A stretch of DNA of 21,322 bases, from positions 1 to 21,322 of the forward strand of contig MU617157.1 in NCBI GenBank assembly GCA_025201705.1, read 5' to 3'. The notes below the pieces were generated by a model. That model saw only the letters and a list, made by a program, of their open reading frames with translations. It was not told the origin of the DNA and ran no database searches. Positions 1 to 10,381 of the stretch are shown here, piece after piece; position 1 is the stretch's first letter; the number at the start of each line of letters is the position of its first letter. Origin of the DNA: Dissophora ornata. Its lineage: Eukaryota > Mortierellomycota > Mortierellomycetes > Mortierellales > Mortierellaceae. Made by a program: the position numbers and the translations under genes.

Positions 1-110
1 CCACCCACATAGTCATCCCACTCACGTTCGCAACCAGTCCCCTACTCTTAGTTTGTTATCTCACACCTGTCCACACTCTTGCTCCGTCCCCCCACCTTAC
101 CAGCTTTGAC

Positions 111-2552
111 ATGTCCTCTGCCCAAAAAGAACAGACACCCGATACGGGTGACCATGACGCTAACGAACCACTGCGTCCTCCTCCCCCCCAGACCCCCCTT
201 CACTCTCACAACTCTATAGCCATGGCCTTCCAAGAAGAGCAGATCAACGATAACCATGGCAATGGTGATTTTTACATGAACCCAAGCCTGAACAACTACC
301 GGCAGAACGGACAGATTGATGAGGAAGAAGACTCTTCATCTTTGGACGAACCCATGCTGTTACACTCTTCAAGCTATGCCTCCAAACACAGTCCATCATT
401 CCAAGAAACCCAATCTCCAACATATCCACAACACCATCAACAACAGCAACAGCAACAGCAACAACAGCAACAACAGCAACAACAGCAACAACAGCAACAA
501 CAACAACAACAACAACAACAATTAGAGTCATCCCCACTATCCAATCTCACAGTTCGTTCAAGGACCCCTACAAGACCCAAGCGTCTTGCAATACCCCGGC
601 CTACATTCTCTCGCAAAAATACACCAGAATGGTCCCAGACACGGCTCCAGACGCGCACAGTCAACCAACTGGAGGTAGAGAACACATACCTTATGAGCCA
701 AAACAGCGCGCTCAACAGGGACGTCCAGCATTGTCGAGAGACGGTCCAGGCGCTGAAGTATATTCTTGCACAGAGAGAGGAAACGATCGAGAGAATGAAG
801 GAAGATTGCCAAAAGGCGTATATGAAGAGCAAGTTTTTGGAGAGCGTCCTGGCTGAACACCACAGCCTTTGGCAAAGAAATTCAGTGGACGGCTTCATGG
901 GTCAGGAAGAGCACCGACTTGACATGCTGTTGAGAGAGCTCAGAGAAGACGAACTATTGGACGATGATGATGATGATGAAGAAGAAGGCGTCGTGGGTGA
1001 TGCTGATGAAGAAGACTTTGGTGAGATAAGACGCAATATGAATCGTCATCAGCCCTTTTCGGATGAAGAGGAGGAGGAGGAGGAGGAGGATCTGAGTGAC
1101 TCTGATTATGGTGAGAGTTCTGCTCCGTTGGCACCTGGCCACCGATTCCGAGAGTTAAATCTTGAGGGACTCTCGCCAGAGGTCTTTGCTCCACAAGCAC
1201 CACCGAACGATCAGAGTAGCCTGCACACCGACCACTCCTCCAGAGAACTCCCAAGCGACGTGTACCAGCAGTACAGCGCCTCCTTCCCCCCTAGAAATAC
1301 GAACGGCCCCGATGCACCAGCCAGCTCTCCCCCAGTGCTGAGAAGGCGTCCATGCCTCCAAATCAATTCCAGATTCCAAGAGGTGACTCCATTACGCATG
1401 TCTTTATCCTTCCCAGGGCCTGGCAGCTATCGGGCGATGCCTTCAAACAGCTCCGACCTGAGTCTGTCATCGCAATCCCAATCGTCAGAGGAGGATGGTA
1501 ATATGACGGATGATGATAACATGGATGAAACGGTGAAGCGGGAAGACGAGGGTAATCTGCGGGACAGCGGTCATTTCCCGGCGGAAATCTTTTCGTCAGA
1601 CACAACAGTGGACCAAGGGGATACCGATGCAATTGAACAGCTGCAGCTCCCTGCAGTTGCGACCAAGCCTGCTAATACCAGCCAAGCGATAGAGACAGGC
1701 TCGCAACTTGCTGTGGACTGCGAATACGTCGGCCTGGGTGTGACAAGTAGACCTGGATCCTTTGAAGGCCGGGGGAAAAGTGACCAGGTTGCGCGCCAGT
1801 GCGATGAGGATAGGATCTCGCTCCAGCGCGACTCGGAAGGATGCCTCGACGAGGACCGCTCCGAGTCACCTGTGGCCACTATTGTGTCGTCAGCTACCGA
1901 GACCTCTGAACAGGCAGACACAGTCGACACGTTGGTGGCTACTACAGATACAGCGCATATAAATCCTGTTCCGAAGACAGCGGGTTCTGTCTTCAACTCT
2001 GGTATAACTGAGGCGGCGATGATGCAAGGCGGGCACAGCGAGCCGCTCCAGGACGTTGAGGGCCAGAGAGCAGAGAGTGTGCTTTTCATGCTACCGAAGG
2101 AAGCCACGACGTCGGATGCAGCAGCAGCATCTGCACCAGCATCGAAAGAATCGCTAGAGTCATTAGAAGAATCAGGGGGTCTTCGATCCACAACATCATT
2201 CTTGATGCGGATGTTTAGCGGACTTGGTAAGCAGACAGCCGGAGTGTTTGTTGGCCGGCAATCCCAAGATGGCACACGGCAAGAGAAACTGGGGGCGAGA
2301 GACATAGACTCGAAGGGAGGATATATCCCGGACAGGTCTGCGAGCCCGTCGTTGCGCGATCCAATACGGAAGAATGCCCTGCGGGTGACAGGCAAAGGCA
2401 TTGGGTTCAGACGACTCGCGCATCGGAGATCGCGAACGCTGTTGACATCGCCCGTCTCTGTAGTGGTGACGGGCGGCATAGCCAGGGCGGACAAGGCGGC
2501 GGTCCTGTCCGAACCAGCTATGAGCGATGCGGGGCAACGCGTCGCCGTTTGA
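111..2552 (+). CDS. Unrecognised polyQ, coiled-coil, acidic-patch protein (813 aa)
   Basis: This is a single uninterrupted reading frame that I cannot assign to a named family. Residues 110-137 are 28 consecutive glutamines. Residues about 176-258 are charged and heptad-like (LEVENTYLMSQNSALNRDVQ onward) and probably form a coiled coil. Two acidic runs follow near residues 283-293 and 320-335. The middle is low-complexity Ser/Pro/Glu-rich sequence, and the last 120 residues turn basic (SFLMRMFSGLGKQ near 695, then many Arg/Lys). Such a composition suits a scaffold or nuclear regulator, but that is inference. The start is the first ATG in the frame. The frame is open from there back to base 1, so an exon to the left of the window cannot be excluded. 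The stop is TGA at 2550-2552. The long frame on the opposite strand (1571-2644) is a codon-bias shadow. Confidence 0.8.
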   Translation: MSSAQKEQTPDTGDHDANEPLRPPPPQTPLHSHNSIAMAFQEEQINDNHGNGDFYMNPSLNNYRQNGQIDEEEDSSSLDEPMLLHSSSYASKHSPSFQETQSPTYPQHHQQQQQQQQQQQQQQQQQQQQQQQQQQQQLESSPLSNLTVRSRTPTRPKRLAIPRPTFSRKNTPEWSQTRLQTRTVNQLEVENTYLMSQNSALNRDVQHCRETVQALKYILAQREETIERMKEDCQKAYMKSKFLESVLAEHHSLWQRNSVDGFMGQEEHRLDMLLRELREDELLDDDDDDEEEGVVGDADEEDFGEIRRNMNRHQPFSDEEEEEEEEDLSDSDYGESSAPLAPGHRFRELNLEGLSPEVFAPQAPPNDQSSLHTDHSSRELPSDVYQQYSASFPPRNTNGPDAPASSPPVLRRRPCLQINSRFQEVTPLRMSLSFPGPGSYRAMPSNSSDLSLSSQSQSSEEDGNMTDDDNMDETVKREDEGNLRDSGHFPAEIFSSDTTVDQGDTDAIEQLQLPAVATKPANTSQAIETGSQLAVDCEYVGLGVTSRPGSFEGRGKSDQVARQCDEDRISLQRDSEGCLDEDRSESPVATIVSSATETSEQADTVDTLVATTDTAHINPVPKTAGSVFNSGITEAAMMQGGHSEPLQDVEGQRAESVLFMLPKEATTSDAAAASAPASKESLESLEESGGLRSTTSFLMRMFSGLGKQTAGVFVGRQSQDGTRQEKLGARDIDSKGGYIPDRSASPSLRDPIRKNALRVTGKGIGFRRLAHRRSRTLLTSPVSVVVTGGIARADKAAVLSEPAMSDAGQRVAV
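438..521 (+). repeat. CAA/CAG trinucleotide repeat encoding 28 Gln
   Basis: There are 84 bases of mixed CAA and CAG codons in frame with the 813-residue protein. The left part mixes the two codons and the right end is nearly pure CAA. Mixed codons usually slow slippage compared with a pure repeat, so the right end is the likelier place for length variation. Confidence 0.95.
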
Positions 2553-2677
2553 GAGCAATGGTAGCGTAGCACAGCATAGCACCTGTAATATAGTATACAG
2601 TACACTGTTCCATCGATCTCCCACTGCCGTTGCATGTGCCTCATTGACCACGTCCCGTCCGCGTGCGGGGTCGTCGC

Positions 2678-2688
2678 TATATTTATAT
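2678..2688 (+). promoter_or_regulatory. TATA-like element ahead of the UMP-CMP kinase gene
   Basis: TATATTTATAT lies 140 bp before the kinase ATG, in the 275-bp gap after the preceding gene. The rest of the gap to the ATG is C/T-rich, as is common for fungal 5' leaders. This is a position and consensus argument only. Confidence 0.35.
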
Positions 2689-2827
2689 CGGGGCTGGACC
2701 GCCAACAGAAAACACGCCAAACGGTTTAACATCCGCGACCAACTGCCCTAATCCAATTCTCATCATCTCTCCCTCCCGTCATCCCGCACCTGCATCCGCT
2801 CATTCCCTAATCCGCCGTCTTCTCCCC

Positions 2828-4334
<1,507 letters not shown>

Positions 4335-4870
4335 ATGGGATAGCCAGGCAGCGACAAGCGACAAGCGCAAAGTATATGCTGATGAAAAAAAAATCCCCTC
4401 CTCCTCCTCCTCCTCCTCCTAAACGCCACCCACCTACCTACCCCCTTCCCTCGACTCATTTTTGTTCTCTCTTTCTTGGGAGCAGCAAGCACTACAAGTC
4501 TATCTATTCGCATACATGATCCCAGTCTTAGACCAGCCACCATTATTAAAACAAAAAAGAAACAAAAACAAAAAAAAAGAGAGAGAAGACGTCCACTATT
4601 TACAACGGGAAGTGTTGACCAAGAAACTACAAACAAGTTCCAAAACTCTGTGATGCTGGGGAGGACATTATTTTATCCTTGGATGGTTTTTGGTGTATGA
4701 ATCTACATGTGTATATGCGGGCGATGCAAAAAGAGAGAGAAAGTGAGAGAAAGAAAGAGAGAGAAAGTGAGAGAGAAAGGCGTTCTAAGCAGGATAGAAA
4801 AGGAATATGAAAAATGTACAAAAAAAACAAAAGTATAAAGAGTATGACTAAAAAAAAATCAATAACAAAA
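4335..4870. other. Convergent 3' intergenic region with simple repeats
   Basis: The kinase gene (plus) and the transcription factor gene (minus) end facing each other across 536 bp. The stretch is low complexity: a CTC run near 4398-4420, A-rich tracts near 4545-4580, and a purine GA/GAAA microsatellite at about 4730-4780. The A-rich runs are suitable for polyadenylation on either strand. No convincing gene is visible. Confidence 0.7.
4730..4780. repeat. GA/GAAA purine microsatellite
   Basis: The segment consists of GAGA, GAAA and GTGA units with almost no pyrimidine on the plus strand. It lies between two convergent genes and would form part of the 3' untranslated region of the minus-strand gene. 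Confidence 0.8.
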
Positions 4871-7750
4871 TCACCACGTTTCCTCCGCGATATCCTCCAT
4901 CGCCGTATCGTCAACAGCAAGTCCTTCAAGAGGCGAATTGAAATAGCTCGATGTATCCGATTGCATGTCCAGTCCAAGACTATCATCGCTTCGTTCAGAC
5001 ATTTGTCGCTGCAAGAACTGCTGCTGCTGCGTGCCTTGATCTTCTGATTTCAGCATTGGTACCGGCAGCGTCATATCAGACAAGGGACTTGCACTAGCAC
5101 TGTTCTTCATAGGACTCTGTTTGCCATCGTCCACTCCATGAACAGTCTCCATGACAGATAGCGTCTTTTGGTACACCTGGTTAACAACGTCTTGAGAGAA
5201 CTGAAATGGCTCCTGCTTGACATAGACGTGAGAACCATCCTGCTGAGGAGCAGGTGGACTACCAAATAGCGACCGTTGTTGTGATTGCTGTTGTGCACGC
5301 TGCTGCTGTTGTTGTTGACGCTTTTGTTGCTCTTGCTGACGCATCTCCTGCTCTCGCTGCTGTTGGGTTTGAAAGACGAGATTGTGGTGCACGCCCATGG
5401 CACTAACAGGAGTCCCAAACGATGCTCCGAACGTGGTCCCAGTCGCTCCGACGCCGAAACCCGAAAAGTCAACACCATGAGCTACCCCAAGATTATCAAA
5501 ATAGTTGGATTCCAATGTGCCTAGGCTGTTGTTACCACCCAAGTACTCGGCGGGCCCTCCTACAGTACTCTTGTACGAAACATGCTCCTGTGCAGTCATC
5601 AGCTGTTGGTTCCAGCCGTCCATGCCTCCAAGCGAGTTGGCCTGCGCGTTCCAGTAAGCGTTGTCCTCTTCCTCATTCGCGCTATGCGGCAATTCGAATC
5701 CTAGTATCGCGCCTAATGACGTCTGGTCCAAAGGCGAGACTCGACCATTGTCAAATGTAATGGTCGGATTTTGGCTATATATATCCGAAAGCAGTGCTTG
5801 GGACTCTGGAGTGGGCTCGGATGAACAATTGACAACCGCGCGGGCACCAGACACGCCTGCGGGCAATGGCAAGGCCTGGCTCCTGTCTGCATCTGGTTTT
5901 AACATGGGACTTCCCGCATTTGTCGGTGTGTTGGCCATGCTTGTCGCGACGCTGTTGTTATGAGTAAACTGCCATTGGTGGGGCGAACGGGTCCTTGAAG
6001 TCAAAGCGCTCTCGTGTGTCGGAGCAGGCGACGAAGGGATGCAGAGGGAAGGGAAGGTGGCACTAGTGCCACCGATAGGCCCTAGTCTGGGACTCGACGG
6101 TGTAGAGTCCGCACGGAGATACGGGTGATGCAAATGATGCAAAACGTGGTGATGGTCCGGATGTCTAACCTCTCGCATAACAGCCGACTGAGTGGGAGAC
6201 GATACTGAGGCGGTCGATGCGACCGAAGGTGTCGACGGACTTGGGCTGTCATCCTGGTGTCTGGCAACTTGCCAATTATAGATGTTATCCATGACATCCG
6301 AACTCTTCTTGACGCCCTCGAACGCATAGTGCTGCGCATAGGCCTTGATGACACTCAGGGTCGAGATAAACTGAGATTTTGACTTCAGACTCTGATACGA
6401 TGTTGTGTTGGCGGTGTTGGTGAGATGCATGATTGCTGCATGCAGGATGGCGTAACACTGTGTCCCAAAATTGAGGCCGTACTGCGGCTGGAAACAGAGT
6501 GATCGTGAGAGTCCCGTAATCATGGAGGCTGCCAGTGTACATCGCTCCAAAGAAGGGGGCGATTGTGGCATGTCACTCGTCGCTCGAGGGTTGGAAGAGT
6601 CCATGTACGGATTGTGGAGTGTATCCAGGATCGAGTAAAAGTAAAGATGCAACGCCGCAACATATGGCGATGGCAACGTTTTTGTTGTGAGCGCGTCAGA
6701 AGCAGGAGTATACTGAAGATGATCAGGCAAGGAGGCCAGCCACGTGAATAGCGACTCATCGAGGGAGGTCAAAGCGACCTCGTGAGCGTCCGAGCTTCGG
6801 TAACGCTTGTTGGCGACCTTGGTGAAGTGCTTCAAGACACCTCCGACTATCTTGCTCAAGAGCAAAAACTGATAAAACAGCTGTGGAGGAGAATAATAAT
6901 GAGAGAGGGAGACAGAGTTGTTTCCAGGCCCATCGTAAATGTGCTCTTGAAAGGGAAGGTCGATGTTACAATCGCCGTCGTGAATGATGGCAGGCTTTCG
7001 AGTCGAGAGAGCGAGGAGGCGGTCGTTCATGTAGCAGGTCCACCAAATGCAACGGCGTGTCTCCTTTTCATCGTCGGGCAAGCCCAAGTGTTGACAGTTC
7101 TTGTGGAGATCGAGCAACTGGGCCATTCGCACGGCCATACTGTGATATGTATGGCGTTGGGTCGCGTTGTCTTCGAGTTGCGCCAAGAAGAGCAGAGCTT
7201 GGACAGTCGAGAGCCGAGGGGCCATTAAAAAGGCAGGCAGCATAGCCTGAGCACGTTCCAAGAAGAGTTGGCCGGCTGTCTCAGGCTTGTCTGGATCGGC
7301 GCGCAGGACTTGCCAGGTAGAATAACGAGAAGCATACGCAAACAGGGCATTCAGGAGAAGCAGCGATGGCGTGCTGTTCGGGTCGTGCAGCTGAGACAGG
7401 AAGATGGTCTTGTGGACTATGGGCCAGATTGGATATCGGTATGTGAAGTAGGTATCGACAAGATGGTCTCTGATCTCGATGCTTGGGAGGTCCGTGGATC
7501 GGGTTGGCAGGGACAGATCGGGGGGGAGAGAGATCTCGGTCGGTATTGCGTTGAGGGCCTCGGTCTTTTTCTCGACGACCAGATCGTATGCCTTTCTGGA
7601 GGCCTGGTTGGTATCGGTGAGCTTCAAAGACTCCATGATGTAGACGAGGGTGTTGTGGGTATGTTTGCTCTCCAGATCATCGATGCAGGTATTGATGTCG
7701 TGGATCGAATTTGTCGGCGGCGACTGGACGAGCATAGGGGTCTGGCTGAG

Positions 7751-7781
<31 letters not shown>

Positions 7782-9230
7782 CACTGACTCTGGCTCGGAG
7801 TCTGGCCGTTGGAGTGCAATTGGCTCTGTAGTTGCTGCTGCAGCTGGTGCTGGCGCTGGTGCTCTTGCATGAAGTGCTGTTGTTGCTGCTGTTGCAGCAG
7901 GTCCTGGGGAACGGGAGCCTGAAGGAAGGCCTGGAACATCGGCACCTGCAGCGGCATGGGCTGCTGCTGAGTCTGAACAGACTCTCGCGGCAAGGACGAG
8001 TGCTGCTGGAAAGGCAGCTGCTTCGGGTTCGGACTTGCGCTGGACGAGCCTGCGGGAAAGAAACGAAGGAGGAAGCAATAAACAATGAGAAACAACGGAA
8101 AGGAGAGGTCCATGCCACCATGCCTCCTCCTCCACCAACACGGACGGACGGAGTATGTATGTTCATGCATACACTCTTTTTTTTTGCTTTTCATTTCTCT
8201 CTTGTTGTTGCACCTGTTGCGCCTGTTGCACCACACCACCCAACCAAATTTTATTCCAAGGCAAGGCAGGCTAGCATACAACACACGCGAACGCAGAGAA
8301 ATGCCCCATCCATTGGTCACTGTTGTCATTGCCCACACCACAGCGCTATCCACGCCAAAGAAAAACACAAACCCGACTGCTCCCGAGAAACATCCACAAG
8401 GGTGCAAAAGAAAACGATGCAAACAAATCAAAAGAAACCCATACAAACACAGACTCACTAGATTCACTCATACACAGCACTGGCACTCACGACACCACAC
8501 AGCGTCACTCCAAAAAAAAAAAAAAGAGTCAAAACTACTTACAGCTCTTTCTTGCGCCGATTATGCTCGGGTCGTCTTGCCTCTGCCACTCGTCCAGGGG
8601 CACGCCGTACTTGCCAATGTCCTTGATATGAACCTTGGACTTGGTTTCGACAGGGTCCTGGCTCCTGCGGTCGTTTCTCGAGTCCTTTCGGAGGGGCAAG
8701 GGCTGGTCCGACGGCTCCTGCTTCACATGGGCGTGACTACCATCCTTGACATGGTGCTGGTTGTGCTGGACATGATGGTGGTGGCGGTGGCCCACCAGAT
8801 GCTGATTCTGCTGCTGCTGCTGTTTCGTGTACGGATGGGGCGAATGGGGATGGCCTGGAGACATTTGTTGCTGTTGCTGCTGTACTTGTTGTGCCTGTTG
8901 CTCTAGATGGTCTTGCAGCTGCTCAGCAGAGACCGGAGAGGAAACGGCTCCATCGGCAGACGAGGCATGGTCTGTGCTCGAGGTGTAGTGCAACTGATCG
9001 TCCTTGGATGCAGAGCCAGTTCCGGAGGCGGAGGCATTGTAGACACAATTCCGGTCACTCTTCTTGCAAGATTTGCAGGGTTTCTGCCCATCGCACTTTA
9101 TCTTTTGCCGGCGACACTCGGAGCAAGCCTGCTGGATTCGGACGCGCTGGCGCTTCTTCCAGGGGTCCTCCGAGTACAGGTTCACAAAGGACACCTGGGG
9201 CAGGGACGGTGTCGCAGGTGCCGTGGGCAT
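4871..9230 (-). CDS. Zn2Cys6 fungal transcription factor with fungal_trans domain (~1288 aa, 2 exons)
   Basis: This is a nuclear DNA-binding regulator. Exon 1 is 9230-8543 and exon 2 is 8049-4871. The 493-nt intron has donor GTAAGT and an acceptor after a pyrimidine tract ending GCAG, and the join keeps frame (3867 nt in all). The binuclear zinc cluster has cysteines 36, 39, 46, 52, 55 and 62 (CX2CX6CX5CX2CX6C) with the basic run RRQKIKCDGQKPCKSC. A His/Gln-rich region follows. Residues about 345-600 match the fungal-specific transcription factor domain (PF04082 type), including a YRYPIWPIVH stretch and RRCIWWTCYMNDRLLALSTR. The rest is rich in Gln, Ser and Pro, as in activation regions. The motif DGSHxxVKQEP occurs once in each exon and fits a SUMO site. 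The start is the ATG shortly upstream of the cluster. Regulatory targets cannot be read from sequence. The divergent efflux transporter is the obvious candidate. Confidence 0.92.
7738..7800 (-). repeat. Hexanucleotide repeat encoding (Gln-Ser)n in the transcription factor
   Basis: A CTGGCT-type hexamer on the plus strand is repeated about nine times with a few changes. It encodes alternating Gln-Ser on the minus strand just before the fungal_trans domain. It is a candidate for length variation between strains. Confidence 0.85.
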
Positions 9231-9364
9231 GGGGGATGTGATGGTGGGCTGGTTTTGTTTTAGTTGATTGGCTCTTTTTTTTTATGTTGTTGTTCGTAGT
9301 ATATTAAAAGATGGGGCGAAACAACAAAAAACGTGGTGGGTGGATGGGGTTAGGCATGCAAGTT

Positions 9365-9415
9365 GGGGGAGAGGATGAAGGGAAGAGAATGGGGGAAGAG
9401 AATGGGGGGAGAGGG
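9365..9415 (+). repeat. G-run cluster, possible G-quadruplex
   Basis: Five runs of 3 to 6 G (9365-9369, 9380-9382, 9391-9395, 9404-9409, 9413-9415) are separated by 3 to 10 bases. A repeated GAATGGGGGAAGA-like unit lies within them. The strand is the template for the minus-strand transcription factor, so its RNA carries the C-rich complement. Confidence 0.5.
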
Positions 9416-9797
9416 ACCTGTTTGATGGAGTCAGAGAGAGTTGGAGACAAAGAGGAATGAGTTCGATGGAATTGATTAGATTGTTTGTTTGAATGAAGAG
9501 CGGAGGAGCGGAGAGGGCTGAACTGTGCAGCCAATTGGGGTCGAGCGGTGAGTGGTGCGAGTGGTGCGCCGGGAGGGAGCGGTGTGCGCTATGAGAGAGG
9601 GAGAAACATGATTGAGTGAACGAAAATAGAGCGGGTGTGTGCATGCCAGGAATAACCGCTCTGAGTGAGTCCTGTCTGCCCGCCCTAGTACGTTGCAAGA
9701 AAGGAATGCTAATTTGTGTACAGTGCTGAACACCTGATCGACAGGAATTGTGTGGGTGATGTGGGTGATGTGGGTGCTGTCGCTGAGGTGGGCGTCG

Positions 9798-9838
9798 CGG
9801 TGTTCGGTTTGCGGAGGGCGAATCGGCTCAACAGGCGG
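9798..9838. promoter_or_regulatory. Array of five direct CGG half-sites
   Basis: CGG triplets start at 9798, 9805, 9812, 9824 and 9836, giving spacings N4, N4, N9, N9. Zn2Cys6 factors are known to bind pairs of CGG triplets, and the array lies between such a factor and a transporter. Binding is not shown. Confidence 0.4.
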
Positions 9839-10381
9839 ATATCAGTTAGAAGGGCAGGCAGGTGGCGTGTGGCGTGTGGTATGTGGCGTGGCGAGCGGCG
9901 CTCCTGAGCCACCCAGGGCGAAACAAGATTTTCAGAGAATTGCGCCACCAGATCGGGCGTTGGAATAGAGTGTGACAAATCATGTCTAAAATACTCTAAA
10001 TGCGTATTCGCCAAGACCTGGCGACCCTACTTGCGGAAGAACTCCAGCTGCGCAAGGGGTGTATCCAGAAAGAGCGAGGTAGCTTACTACTTACTAGTTC
10101 GAGTGTCGATGTAGATTAAATATCAATTGGTTCGTGGTAACTTGGTATGCGGTTCAAAATTAGCACAAACGCTGTTGGCCTTCAACTTTACCCGGTCCTC
10201 CTCTATAACCTCTTCTCTTTGCTCCTCTTCTTCTTCCTCTCTTCTTTAACCTCTTCTTCTTCTTCCTCTCATCTTCAATCTCCTCTTCCTCCTCCCCGCC
10301 CTCGCGCTCTTTGTCCCCGCCCTGGCTCTGTTGCAGTATCCTCAACAACAGAATTGACCTTTATTCAGGGACGCCACAACC

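Larger units (their letters stand above)
9231..10381. promoter_or_regulatory. Divergent control region between transcription factor and MFS transporter
   Basis: The region is 1151 bp with no convincing gene. Near the transcription factor end, on its coding strand, there is an A/T-rich TATA-like stretch (about 9295-9305) and a long C/T-rich leader. In the middle are GTGGGTGAT tandem copies (about 9748-9778), a set of spaced CGG triplets (9798-9838) and GTGGCGT repeats (about 9860-9895). Near the transporter end, 10195-10305 is almost all C and T, which is typical of fungal 5' leaders. Any regulatory role is inferred from position. Confidence 0.6.

Noticed and set aside
437..898. A minus-strand frame with a run of about 27 cysteines
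   Set aside because: It is the reverse-strand reading of the CAA/CAG repeat and has no independent support.
1571..2644. A 357-codon open frame antisense to the first gene
   Set aside because: It lies opposite a longer frame with coherent features. Its sequence is Ser/Ala/Arg/Val-rich with no domain, as expected for a codon-bias shadow.
7738..7800. CRISPR-like regular repeats
   Set aside because: The units are directly tandem without spacers and lie in a eukaryotic coding sequence.
8050..8542. Reading the transcription factor's second part as a separate gene starting near 8467
   Set aside because: The segment before 8050 is low complexity, has a clean donor and acceptor around it, and joining the exons gives the standard zinc cluster plus fungal_trans layout in one frame.
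7832..8906. Plus-strand frames rich in leucine opposite the transcription factor
   Set aside because: The leucine runs are the antisense of glutamine codons, and the frames cross the factor's intron and exons without splice logic.
9682..10014. Small open frames on both strands in the divergent promoter
   Set aside because: They are Val/Gly/Arg- or Pro/Ser-rich translations of short tandem repeats and contain no domain.
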